From NCBI GenBank assembly GCA_964343195.1, contig CAYFIR010000140.1:1-17132 (forward strand): a stretch of 17,132 nucleotides of DNA, in the 5' to 3' direction. Positions within the stretch are counted from its first letter, which is position 1; each line of letters opens with the position of its first letter. Under the pieces are notes generated by a model. The model saw only the letters and a list, made by a program, of their open reading frames with translations, was not told where the DNA came from and ran no database searches. Below, one piece after another: positions 6,801 to 13,815 of the stretch. The position numbers and the translations under genes are program-made. The DNA comes from CAYVAP01 sp964343195 (GTDB lineage Bacteria; Bacteroidota; Bacteroidia; J057).

Positions 6801-8696
6801 CTCGATTTGGAGGTTGCTGACCACGTCGATCAGCAGTTCGAGCTGCTGCCCGGTCTGATCGATGTGGGCGGCCACTTCGTCAGCTTCGGTGACCTTTTGC
6901 ACCGCCTCGATCTGTCCTTTGGTTGCTTCAACTTTAGCCTGATAAGGCTTCAAGGCTTCGTCTGCGAGCAAAAACTCCACCGTGGACTGACTCATGGCAT
7001 CGCTGCGCTCCGCGATGCTTTGCTCCAGTCCATTTATCTTTTCTTCATCGGCGTATCGCAACTCCCGTAGGCCGATAATCTCCCCGCGCAGGCCGCGTAA
7101 TTCGCCCAGATACCCCACGAACTCGTCCACTTGCTTGGGCTTGTGGCGACGCATACGGTCGATCAGTTCCTGTACCCTGGCCTCGGCCTCCTGCATGGAC
7201 TGTCGGGTGTTCTCCTTCAGGCGGCGCACTTTTTCGTATTCGTCGATGGCAGAGGAGGCCGTCTCGCGAATTTGCTTCAGCGGCTCAGCCAGATTTTGGG
7301 CCTCCGCATTGGCGATCCAGTAGTAGCTATCGACGATGTCGCTGGCTTTCTTGACCAGATCGACGTAGAGGTCGGCATAGCTGTCGTCTTTGTTGACAAG
7401 GTTGAGCAGTTCGTTGCACTCAGCCATGCCGCGCACGAGGTCCTTGTTGCCGACCTTGGCTAACCAGCTATCTGCCTGCTCCCCAAGCTTTGGCGGATTG
7501 CTGCCATAAGGCGTCTGCCAGATTTGGAGGGTGTGGTGCCGCCCCGGCTGGTCTTCGGGCCGAAAATAGACCAGTTCTCCATTGGGAAAAATGCTGAATC
7601 CGCCGCAGAAAATAGGCGTTTCGACCTGCATTTCCACCAGATTGTAGGGCAGGAGCACGTACAGGCCGCTGTGGTCTTCGTGGAAGACATAAAGGAAATT
7701 CTCCCCGTCAGACGAAGCGATGCGCCGCTCAAACTGCAAGCCATTGGGCACCTGATCGAAGAGTTTGCGCTCGCCCGTTTGCAGGTAATAGCCGTTGGCG
7801 AAGATGATGCCCTGCTCATCGGGCAGCAGGATGCAGCTCTGGGCCAGGGCATCGACGCGCAGGGCTTCCTGCATTTTTTCGTTGAAAATGAGATAGCGAT
7901 AGTCTTTTTCCTGATAGGGCCTGATGCGCAGAAGGATGAGATTACCCAAATCCGCGTAAGCATATTCCGCATCGTCCAGTGTCTGATCCAGGTGATCGAC
8001 TGGCTCTGAGTAAATGCCGCGCCCGTCTTCGGTGTTGTCTTCGACTTTCACCGTCAAATCCCCCCCGATGGTCTCGACAAACACCCGGTCCATGATGCTC
8101 ACGTGAGGGTGTACGCCACGTCGATGGGCTTCACGCCCGACCTTTTGCCAGGAAAATTCGTGCTGCTGCGGGTAGCGGTATTCGTGGTCGAATCGATTGC
8201 CCAGGTAGGTCAGTCCGTCATCGGTGAAAGCCCACTTGAAGGTCTTGACATCGCGGGCGCTTTTGCCCACCTGAAAGACCATGAAGAGGTGCGGCCCGAT
8301 CAGCGCAAACTTCGCGAAGACCGTCGCCTTGTAGTATTTGTAGAGGTTCTGAAATTCTTCTTCGAAGCGTGGATCGGCCAGCAGGTCCAGCTTTTCTTCG
8401 TGAAAGCTATGGTCCTCATCGTCAAATCGATAGACGGCAAATACGTCGCTGAGTTTCAGCTCGCTGCGCAGCCCGATGTGGACGTTGTAGCCAAAGAGAA
8501 AGTGCTGTCCCACGGCGACCATGTCCCGGGGGATGCAGTTGTTGCTGGTGGTGATGCGGTCGGTGGCGACGAGCCGGGTTTCCACCGCGCCAAAAGTGGT
8601 TTTTCGTGCCTGATTAAGGGCATCCATCCGCTGACGGAGTTCGTCGGCCTGTGTGTTGAGGCGGCGGCGTATGAGGTCGTAGGTGCTGGCTTCCAT
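3861..8696 (-). CDS. Giant AAA+ ATPase, DUF3686-type ('DNA repair ATPase' family)
   Basis: A 1611-aa cytoplasmic protein with three parts. The N-terminal ~450 residues look like the DUF3686 region. About residues 465-840 are charged, helical and coiled-coil rich. The C-terminus carries a MoxR/AAA_5-like AAA+ module: Walker A PPGYGKTT with Lys1263, Walker B MIYLDDIQ with Asp1325-Asp1326, a sensor-1-like Asn1373 in MAGNPY, and a candidate Arg finger, Arg1391, in LSNRADTYN. I start at the ATG at 8696; the frame could extend to a TTG at 8765, but those 23 residues come from short intergenic repeats. Residues 913-924 (SSPPLEGAGGRT) come from an embedded repeat-like string. The name 'DNA repair ATPase' is an automated label; the function is not established. 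The neighbours give no partner: a nucleotidyltransferase pair lies downstream and an intergenic repeat patchwork upstream. Confidence 0.88.
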   Translation of the reverse strand: MEASTYDLIRRRLNTQADELRQRMDALNQARKTTFGAVETRLVATDRITTSNNCIPRDMVAVGQHFLFGYNVHIGLRSELKLSDVFAVYRFDDEDHSFHEEKLDLLADPRFEEEFQNLYKYYKATVFAKFALIGPHLFMVFQVGKSARDVKTFKWAFTDDGLTYLGNRFDHEYRYPQQHEFSWQKVGREAHRRGVHPHVSIMDRVFVETIGGDLTVKVEDNTEDGRGIYSEPVDHLDQTLDDAEYAYADLGNLILLRIRPYQEKDYRYLIFNEKMQEALRVDALAQSCILLPDEQGIIFANGYYLQTGERKLFDQVPNGLQFERRIASSDGENFLYVFHEDHSGLYVLLPYNLVEMQVETPIFCGGFSIFPNGELVYFRPEDQPGRHHTLQIWQTPYGSNPPKLGEQADSWLAKVGNKDLVRGMAECNELLNLVNKDDSYADLYVDLVKKASDIVDSYYWIANAEAQNLAEPLKQIRETASSAIDEYEKVRRLKENTRQSMQEAEARVQELIDRMRRHKPKQVDEFVGYLGELRGLRGEIIGLRELRYADEEKINGLEQSIAERSDAMSQSTVEFLLADEALKPYQAKVEATKGQIEAVQKVTEADEVAAHIDQTGQQLELLIDVVSNLQIEDATQTTRIIDNVSAIFAQLNTLRSQLKARRRELSGSEAKAEFNAQLKLLSQSIINYLDLCDTPEKTEQYLTKLMVQVEELEGKFSEFDEFVGQLSEKREEVYNAFETRRVQLLEKRQQRATTLMNSAERILKGIQNRAGKFEEVNEINGYFAADLMVNKVRDIVEELNTLGDPVKAGDLQSRLKTLREEAVRQLKDRSELFVGGDNVIKFGRHHFSVNQQDLDLSIVQREGDQYLHLTGTNFFEKIDDPAFLATRPVWNMSVVSESDQVYRGEYLAYVMLSSPPLEGAGGRTLTLDDVQSFMATRYTEGYIKGIHDHDAALILQQLQELQQGMDLLRYSPEARACAQVFWAGFIGETEKNLLNIRLKGAGVILQAFPNTHEFDDVIDDLAEQMHVFLQMHRLFPEGVAGEASEYLFYELTQDDHFVISGAAGELYKSFTQHLKHHRLTAKFNKSVEELTDAPEERFELIRHWVRAYNGTQVGATGSSPVLETAAILFANSYSVKRTLAVDLTRQIDGMAGEHSAIGEGGVYELDYHAFMRKLRHHVQQVVPQFEAYQKLKHELVEKSRVRLRLEEFRPKVMSAFVRNQLIDKVYLPLIGDNLAKQLGTVGENTRTDRQGLLLLISPPGYGKTTLMEYIANRLGLIFMKINGPAIGHHVTSLDPSEAPNAAAREELAKLNLSLEMGDNVMIYLDDIQHCNPEFLQKFISLTDAQRKIEGVYQGQTRTYDLRGKKVAVVMAGNPYTESGEKFRIPDMLSNRADTYNLGDIIGDSADHFKLSYLENALTANPVLNRLASQSQRDIRAIIRVAETGQQEGLDFEGNISSEEMEEYLAVLRKLLVVRDVILRVNQQYIASAGQQDEYRTEPPFLLQGSYRNMARLAEKVVPIMNDEELHTLILSHYEGESQTLTTGAEANLLKFKQLNDYAANGDAQRWDEICRIYREQKTLSADRMAQLVKEMGSFSEGLMAIKEVLERGNGQ
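5928..5956. repeat. Palindromic repeat-like string inside the AAA+ ATPase gene
   Basis: The minus strand reads CTCCCCCTTTGGAGGGGGC followed by TGGGGGGAGG. It has a 6-bp stem CCCCCT/AGGGGG around a 4-nt loop. I recall near-identical strings as common intergenic repeats in Bacteroidota. Here it lies within an open frame and encodes SPPLEGAGGR without breaking it. The true insertion boundaries cannot be set without homologues. Confidence 0.6.
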
Positions 8697-8700
8697 TTCA

Positions 8701-8818
8701 GTGGTCAGTGAACATTGGTCATTGATCAGTAAAGAAGTGGTGAACGAGGTGATCGAGGTGATCAAAGAGTCTCAACCTCGCTTGGGCAATTCCGAATCAC
8801 GAATATCAAATCACGAAT
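8701..8818. repeat. Cluster of short degenerate direct repeats
   Basis: Three types lie side by side. GGTCAGTGAACA and TTGGTCATTGATCAGT at 8703-8730 are a degenerate GGTCANTGA motif. CGAGGTGAT is repeated exactly in tandem (8745-8753, 8754-8762). AATCACGAAT is repeated exactly at 8795-8804 and 8809-8818. They sit just upstream of the ATPase start codon. Confidence 0.6.
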
Positions 8819-9008
8819 TACTTTTTGTCTCGCCTCTCACTTCTCCCAAGTTACGGGATTTTGGAAGAAAGACGCTGAAGAAATGTGAGGGGTTGGAGGG
8901 AGGAATGAATTGGGTAGCCGGGGTCAATTTACACGATGAGTCATCTCTGTCAAGCTTGGTAAGGCACTGGAAGATTGGCCCTCCACTTTACTCAACTATA
9001 TTTCCTTA

Positions 9009-9040
9009 CCGCTAAGGTGAGCGCAGAGGTGGCAAAGGAG
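9009..9040. repeat. Degenerate ~11-12-nt periodic repeat (CGCAGAGGT type)
   Basis: CCGCTAAGGTGA, GCGCAGAGGTGG and CAAAGGAG read as successive decayed units of a GCRNAGG-containing repeat. I recall similar periodic strings from intergenic DNA in Bacteroidota. No function is known to me. Confidence 0.45.
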
Positions 9041-9109
9041 AAAAACGAATTTTGAGTTCTTCCGATTAAGCGACATGTTGAATTGAAGCGGTCATAATTG
9101 ACCCAATCT

Positions 9110-9125
9110 TTTGACTTAAGCCAAA
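9110..9125. promoter_or_regulatory. Imperfect palindrome upstream of the lipoprotein gene
   Basis: TTTGACTTAAGCCAAA pairs in seven of eight positions and lies 80 bp upstream of the ATG at 9205. It could be an operator, but short AT-rich palindromes of this quality also arise by chance. Confidence 0.2.
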
Positions 9126-9204
9126 GCAGTAGAACAACCCAATTCCTTCGCCTTGGCACTTTACCTGGCATTCCCACCTAAATTTATCAGCCATAATCAA
9201 AGCT

Positions 9205-9843
9205 ATGAAACCAACTAACCTCCCTCCACGGCTGCTCCTTTTCGTACTCCTGTGCTGCCTGGGCTTCCTTTCTTCTTGTAGCTTAATAACCATAAACGGC
9301 ACCTTGCAGGGACTGTATGGCTATTACAACCAAACCCAGGAAGAAGGTATAGTCCGCCTGATACACGTAGGCGCAGCAGGGTATGAGCAAGCAGGTGAGG
9401 AAGATTCCAGTGTAGTCTATGTCATGCACGGCCAAGCCCTGCGAGAAGTGGTGGCAAAGCAAGGCCGGGCCTTGGTATACATATAGGTTCCTAGATGTAG
9501 CGGCAATCGCTGCTACTCCCTGGATCGTTTGCAAGAGTACTGCACCCAAAATGGAATGGCTCTATTCGTGGTCGCTTTTTATTACGATACCCCAATCATG
9601 GCCCAGTCTTACCAGCTAGAAAATCCGATCATCGGGATCGACGTCAAGCATTATGAAACCAATCGGACCGACAAGTACTTTGCCAAATTTCTCTCTGACT
9701 TGGTCGATACGCCCTTGTCCCCAGATCACGCAGAGCAATGGGAGTCTGAAGGCATCGTATATTTCGAACAAGGCCAGTTCGTGAAGTTTTGCCGCGGCAT
9801 CGGGGGGCTGAGCCCGGCCTGGAGCGAATGGGGGGTGCGGTGA
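9205..9843 (+). pseudogene. Lipoprotein with probable thioredoxin-like fold, interrupted by an in-frame amber codon
   Basis: The frame opens at ATG 9205 with a signal peptide and a lipobox LSSC (Cys25), runs to a TAG at 9484-9486, then continues in the same frame without another stop to TGA at 9841-9843. Ignoring the TAG gives a 212-codon protein. Around the stop it reads LVYI-stop-VPRCSGNRCYSL, and a Trp (TGG to TAG, one base) would give VYIWVPRCSGNRC, which resembles the strand-plus-cysteine turn of thioredoxin-like proteins, although with C-x4-C rather than C-x2-C spacing. The downstream part (ALFVVAFYYDTP...) keeps the alternating hydrophobic pattern of that fold. I infer a recent nonsense mutation or a sequencing error. 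A separate translation start at 9529 is possible but would lack a signal peptide and fold core. Confidence 0.72.
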
Positions 9844-9866
9844 AAAAAATACAGACTTAGAACTTC

Positions 9867-11054
9867 TCATCCATTTTCAACCTCCGGCAAAAACGCCAGC
9901 ACCCCCACGGCCTCCGTATCCTGCCCCAGCGGAAAACGATCCTGCCCTGCGTAGATCACCAACTTACGCGTAGCCTGCAAGTCAGCCGCTGCGCGGTGAA
10001 AGCCCGCGCTGACCTTGGGGGCTACGCTGCGTTTGATTTCGATGGCCCAACGCTCTTGTACCCCCTTTTCCAGCACCATATCCACTTCGGTCTGGCTAGC
10101 GCTGCGGTAGTAGCTGGCTTGCCATTGGTCAGGTAGGGCGCGCAGGATGTGCTCGACTACCAGCCCTTCCCAGGATGCACCCAAGACGGGGTGCCCTTGC
10201 AGATCCTCGAACGTGGCGATAGAGAGCAGGCGATGCAGCAGGCCGCTGTCGCGCAGATATACCTTTGGAGATTTGACCAGGCGCTTTTTGACGTTGCCCG
10301 ACCAAGCGGGTAGTTGGCGCACCATGTACAGGTCGGTCAGTACGTCGAGGTAGTTGCGAATGGTGGTATGAGAAACTTCCAGGCTTTTGCCGAGCGCCGA
10401 AAAGTTGACCTGCTGCCCGTGCAGGTGGGAGAGCATGGTCCAAAAACGGCGCATGCGGCTGCTGGCTACCTTCACGCCTAGCTGGGGAATGTCGCGCTCG
10501 ACATAGGTGGCAATAAAGTCGGAGCGCCAACGCCAGCTTTCTTCGTCATCTGGTGCAAGATAGCTGAGCGGAAATCCCCCGCGCAGCCATAGCCGATCCA
10601 ACGAAAAGTCTATGCCTTCTGCAGCTAGTAACTCTGTAGCCGAAAAGGGTGTCAACTCTAAGTACCGAATGCGCCCGGCCAGGCTTTCGGAGGACTGTTG
10701 CAACAAGTCGCGCGAGGCTGAGCCTAGCAGCAAGAACTGAGCGTTGGATTCCCCTGCCCGTTTGCGCTGGTCCACCAGTCCACGCAGCACCCGAAAGAGC
10801 TCCGGACGCCGTTGCACCTCATCGATGATCAATAGTTTGCCCGCCAGGTTGCGCAGGTAGCTTTCGGCGTCGGTCAATTTGGCCAGATCGCTATCCAGCT
10901 CCAGGTCGAGATAGATCACGGGCTTTTGTACGTGGGCCTCCACCATCTCCAGGGCCAGGGTCGTTTTACCAACCTGGCGGGGGCCCAGCAAAGCCACCAC
11001 TGGCATGTGTCGCAGGGCGTTGAGTAGGTCTGCGGAGAGTTGTCGCTCGATCAT
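9867..11054 (-). CDS. AAA_14 / DUF4143 ATP-binding protein
   Basis: A 395-aa protein of the widespread AAA_14-DUF4143 family, full length for that family. The N-terminal P-loop domain has Walker A GPRQVGKTT (24-32), Walker B LLIIDEVQRRP (74-84) and a sensor-like LLLGSAS (108-114). The DUF4143 part contains a winged-helix-like segment (about 216-240, LGKSLEVSHTTIRNYL). Its C-terminus resembles a PD-(D/E)xK core: Asp325 in QTEVDMVL and Glu339-x-Lys341 in WAIEIKRS. The biological role of the family is not settled. The ATG at 11054 is three bases from a perfect inverted repeat, and a second related one lies 17 bp further upstream, which suggests autoregulation. It is a single-gene unit, 189 bp downstream of the cyclase gene on the same strand. 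Confidence 0.92.
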   Translation of the reverse strand: MIERQLSADLLNALRHMPVVALLGPRQVGKTTLALEMVEAHVQKPVIYLDLELDSDLAKLTDAESYLRNLAGKLLIIDEVQRRPELFRVLRGLVDQRKRAGESNAQFLLLGSASRDLLQQSSESLAGRIRYLELTPFSATELLAAEGIDFSLDRLWLRGGFPLSYLAPDDEESWRWRSDFIATYVERDIPQLGVKVASSRMRRFWTMLSHLHGQQVNFSALGKSLEVSHTTIRNYLDVLTDLYMVRQLPAWSGNVKKRLVKSPKVYLRDSGLLHRLLSIATFEDLQGHPVLGASWEGLVVEHILRALPDQWQASYYRSASQTEVDMVLEKGVQERWAIEIKRSVAPKVSAGFHRAAADLQATRKLVIYAGQDRFPLGQDTEAVGVLAFLPEVENG

Positions 11055-11056
11055 AT

Positions 11057-11089
11057 TTGCAAATTGAAACCCTGACTTTCAATTTGCAA
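11057..11089. promoter_or_regulatory. Perfect 13-bp inverted repeat abutting the DUF4143 ATPase start codon
   Basis: TTGCAAATTGAAA (11057-11069) and TTTCAATTTGCAA (11077-11089) are exact complements around a 7-nt spacer. The minus-strand gene starts at 11054, so the element occupies the immediate 5' untranslated region. It could be an operator or a translation-blocking hairpin. Confidence 0.65.
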
Positions 11090-11105
11090 CATTTCATACA
11101 AAAAT

Positions 11106-11140
11106 TCTGCAATCTGAAAGTTTAGCTTTCAGATTGCAGA
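11106..11140. promoter_or_regulatory. Perfect 15-bp inverted repeat, related to the one at 11057-11089
   Basis: TCTGCAATCTGAAAG (11106-11120) and CTTTCAGATTGCAGA (11126-11140) are exact complements around a 5-nt spacer. Its arm shares GCAANNTGAAA with the neighbouring dyad (9 of 11 bases), so the two look like copies of one binding site or mobile palindrome. Confidence 0.65.
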
Positions 11141-11190
11141 GTTTAGGCATAGAGGAGCACCTCAAAGTAGCGCCCATGCCACTCACTCGG

Positions 11191-11213
11191 GGATTGCACC
11201 TGTGAGGCAATCC
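11191..11213. other. Small hairpin downstream of the cyclase gene
   Basis: GGATTGC (11191-11197) pairs exactly with GCAATCC (11207-11213) around a 9-nt loop. It begins 31 bases past the cyclase stop on the minus strand. There is no T-tract, so it is not a convincing intrinsic terminator, though it could stabilise the 3' end of the mRNA. Confidence 0.3.
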
Positions 11214-11243
11214 TACGGACTTTCGCCCCCCAACTATCCCCCC

Positions 11244-13412
11244 TTACTTTATGACCATCACTTCCACCCCGTCCCAATTTTCGGGGACACCCTGCTGCAG
11301 GTAGCCCTGGGCCAGGGCCACATAGTGCTGGGTAGGGGCATCGCCCGGCAGGCTGTGCCACACTGACTCCCAAGCCCTCAGCGCCTGCTCAAAGTCTGCC
11401 TGAAAATAGGCTTCCAGCCCGGCCTCAAACTCTGCACTGATCGCGCCCTTGCAGTCCTGTTGCACGGGTGCATCGCCATCGTAACACTCATATACGCGCA
11501 AAGGCTGCTTGCGCCCCTTGACCAGCACATTGCCCAGCAAGCGCAAGCCAAACTCAACCTTCTCCCCGAGTTTGCTCCGGGTAGCCTCGCTCAACAACAG
11601 ATTGACCCCAAAATGTTTGGTCAGGCCCTCCATCCGGGCCGCGGTATTGACCGTGTCGGAGACCACGCCCGCCTCCAGGCGCAGGGTGTCGCCGATGATG
11701 CCCATCATGAGGGGACCGGTGTGAAGTCCGATGCCAATCCTGATGGGATCGCGGCCTTTGGCCTCGCGCTGCTCGTTGTAGGCAGCGAGTTCCCGCAGCA
11801 TGCCCACGGCAGCCGCCAGGGCATCCCCAGGGCTGTTTAGGAACAGGGCCATGATGCCGTCGCCGTAGTACTGGTTCACAAATCCGCCGTGCTGCTGAAT
11901 GACTGGCCCCAGGCGGCCCAGGTAGGAGTTGAGAAAGCGGAAGTTCTCGTCGGGCGTCATCTGTTCCGACAACGTCGTGTAGCCACGGATGTCGGAGAAG
12001 AGCACGGTCACCTCTTTTTCCACCTGATCGCCCAGCTTCACGTCGAGCACCGACTGATAGCCCAGGGAGCTGATAAATTCGTGGGGGACAAAGCGCCCGA
12101 AGGCGGTGTTGATCTTGGATAGCTCGCGGTTGAGGGCCTGCTCGGCATCGAGCTTATCGCGCTGCTGCTTGCGCATTTTGTAGCCCAGGCCGAGGGAGAA
12201 GACGAGGATTTCCAGAAAAATGGAGCTCAGGAGCAGGTTATCGGTATTGAGGTTCCAGTCAAAAATGCTTTTCAGCAAAATCGGGGGCAGTCCGCTGCCA
12301 AAAATCAGGAAAGAGCCGACTATGAAAAACCAGGCGACCTTTGAGCGTTTGGGGATTAGCCAGAAGAAGTACACAAACAGGGTCAATCCCTCGATGATGA
12401 TCCCGATCAGGCTGATCGCCGCAAACTGGTTCCACATTTCCTCATAGGCATCGGCAAACAGTACCGCAATCACAGCTACCGCCATAAACACCACCCGGAT
12501 GGCGACGATGATGCGCAGCGCTTTGTCCCAGCGAGGGGTCAGGTCCCAGGTTTCTACCAGGCTGCGCCCAAACTGAAAATAGAAGATCGAAATGCTGCAA
12601 AGCCCCCATATGCTGACCAAATGGTTGTAGCGGGGATCGGGAAATGCCAGATTGGGCCAGTCTTTGGCGAGCCCGTCAAAACTCATGGTCGCCAGCAGCG
12701 CCAGTAAATACAGCGCATAGTAGGCATAGGTGGAGATTCGGGTACTGAAAAAAATGATCAGGTTATAGATCGCAAGGATCAGGGCTGCCCCGATGAACAG
12801 GATGAATGGAGTCGTAAAATGAATTTCGTCTTCCAGGAAATCTCGTTCATAGACGACCTGATCATACAAACGGGGAGAAAGGGACGGCCCTGAAATCACT
12901 TTTTCCTGTATCAAAAGAAAAACCGTTGAGCTATCTCTGGGACCTACCTGCAGTTTGACACCACCGGGTCGTCCCCGTTTGATGTCTCGCTCCGCGGGTA
13001 GAACCCGGTAACCGGTACGCACCGTTTTGAGGCTATCGCCCTGAAAGTGATACAACACCATGGAGTCTGACACGCCGGCATACAAGACAAATCTCTGGGG
13101 AAAATCCGCAGTGTGAGCGATCCGCAGCCGCGCCCACAGCCGATACCCCAGCGGCAGTGGAAACTCATCAGCCAGGCTGTCAAATGGGACAAATTGCCCG
13201 GAGGCCTGCACCGCTGTCAGGTCCATACGGCCAGTACTATCAGCCAATACCTCGACATAATCGTCCAGGTCCAGGTAATCAGGGAGGGGGGTATCAATGG
13301 TCAGGAACAGAGGGAAATCTGGAGGATGTACCATAGAATCCACCTGAGCCAATAGCCCGGGACAACCACATAAACCGATGGCCAGCCACAGCAGGAGCTT
13401 GAGCGTTTTCAT
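11244..13412 (-). CDS. Membrane class III adenylate/guanylate cyclase with 7TMR-DISM-like sensor
   Basis: A 722-aa receptor cyclase. Signal peptide (1-22), an extracytoplasmic beta-rich domain (about 30-195, 7TMR-DISMED2-like), seven helices (about 200-415), a short coiled coil, a class III cyclase domain (about 465-640) and a C-terminal TPR-like tail ending in the family-typical NWDGVEVM. Metal-binding Asp474 (FSDIRGYT) and Asp518 (YYGDGIMALF) are present, as are the transition-state pair Asn589 and Arg593 (VNTAARME). The purine-selecting Lys expected four residues before the second Asp is Gln514, and its partner position is Gly582. Catalysis therefore looks possible, but base choice cannot be read from the sequence. 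Probable product is cAMP or cGMP made at the inner membrane in response to a periplasmic ligand. No cyclic-nucleotide effector is encoded in the window. Confidence 0.93.
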   Translation of the reverse strand: MKTLKLLLWLAIGLCGCPGLLAQVDSMVHPPDFPLFLTIDTPLPDYLDLDDYVEVLADSTGRMDLTAVQASGQFVPFDSLADEFPLPLGYRLWARLRIAHTADFPQRFVLYAGVSDSMVLYHFQGDSLKTVRTGYRVLPAERDIKRGRPGGVKLQVGPRDSSTVFLLIQEKVISGPSLSPRLYDQVVYERDFLEDEIHFTTPFILFIGAALILAIYNLIIFFSTRISTYAYYALYLLALLATMSFDGLAKDWPNLAFPDPRYNHLVSIWGLCSISIFYFQFGRSLVETWDLTPRWDKALRIIVAIRVVFMAVAVIAVLFADAYEEMWNQFAAISLIGIIIEGLTLFVYFFWLIPKRSKVAWFFIVGSFLIFGSGLPPILLKSIFDWNLNTDNLLLSSIFLEILVFSLGLGYKMRKQQRDKLDAEQALNRELSKINTAFGRFVPHEFISSLGYQSVLDVKLGDQVEKEVTVLFSDIRGYTTLSEQMTPDENFRFLNSYLGRLGPVIQQHGGFVNQYYGDGIMALFLNSPGDALAAAVGMLRELAAYNEQREAKGRDPIRIGIGLHTGPLMMGIIGDTLRLEAGVVSDTVNTAARMEGLTKHFGVNLLLSEATRSKLGEKVEFGLRLLGNVLVKGRKQPLRVYECYDGDAPVQQDCKGAISAEFEAGLEAYFQADFEQALRAWESVWHSLPGDAPTQHYVALAQGYLQQGVPENWDGVEVMVIK

Positions 13413-13815
13413 GGTAAAAAGTTAGGGAAATTTCGTCCGAAAAAAGGAAAAGCAGTTTCAGAAGGGGCAATTCATTTAGTAGCATTAACCCCAAAAGCCT
13501 CCAGGAAGTACGCAAAGGAGATAAGGGTCAAAAAAAGTCCTGGGGCCTTTTGAAATATTCTCCGAGAGCATCCGAGGAACCAGCACCTGGGATTTTGGGG
13601 TAAAGCGACTTTTTGCATTGCACCCAGAACCACTTCCCACCTATTTTGACCAAATAATTCTCCTATATTGCTCATTCAGAATTTGAGATGTTGAGAGGCG
13701 AGATATCAAAGCAAAATGGAGACCGCTGCCATCCTGCCGCAATCATATCTCCCCACTCTTAATGATCATCATCCATTCTGTTTGTAAAAGACTATTATTT
13801 TAACCCCACTGTCTT
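13413..13815. other. Divergent intergenic region with no recognised gene
   Basis: A 403-bp gap between the divergent cyclase and CAP-protein genes. The one longer open frame (13472-13675, minus) has no recognisable family, ribosome-binding signal or codon character, and I do not call it. The start-proximal 80 bp on each side are AT-rich, as expected for promoters, but no clear TTTG / TAnnTTTG pair with correct spacing was found. Confidence 0.5.

Larger units (their letters stand above)
8697..9204. other. Non-coding divergent intergenic region
   Basis: A 508-bp gap between the divergently transcribed ATPase and lipoprotein genes. No convincing gene was seen; the open frames are short and look like translated repeats. 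It holds the periodic repeats at 8701-8818 and 9009-9040 and an imperfect palindrome at 9110-9125. Promoters for both flanking genes should lie here, but none was identified with confidence. Confidence 0.55.

Noticed and set aside
8697..8765. N-terminal extension of the giant ATPase to a TTG codon at 8765
   Set aside because: The added residues are encoded by short intergenic direct repeats, and an ATG at 8696 starts a plausible helical N-terminus.
11143..11373. 76-aa frame overlapping the cyclase 3' end
   Set aside because: Most of it is the cyclase gene in another frame, and the remainder crosses the intergenic hairpin. There is no independent support.
13472..13675. 67-aa open frame upstream of the cyclase gene
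   Set aside because: No recognisable family, promoter or ribosome-binding feature; it falls in a region expected to hold divergent promoters.
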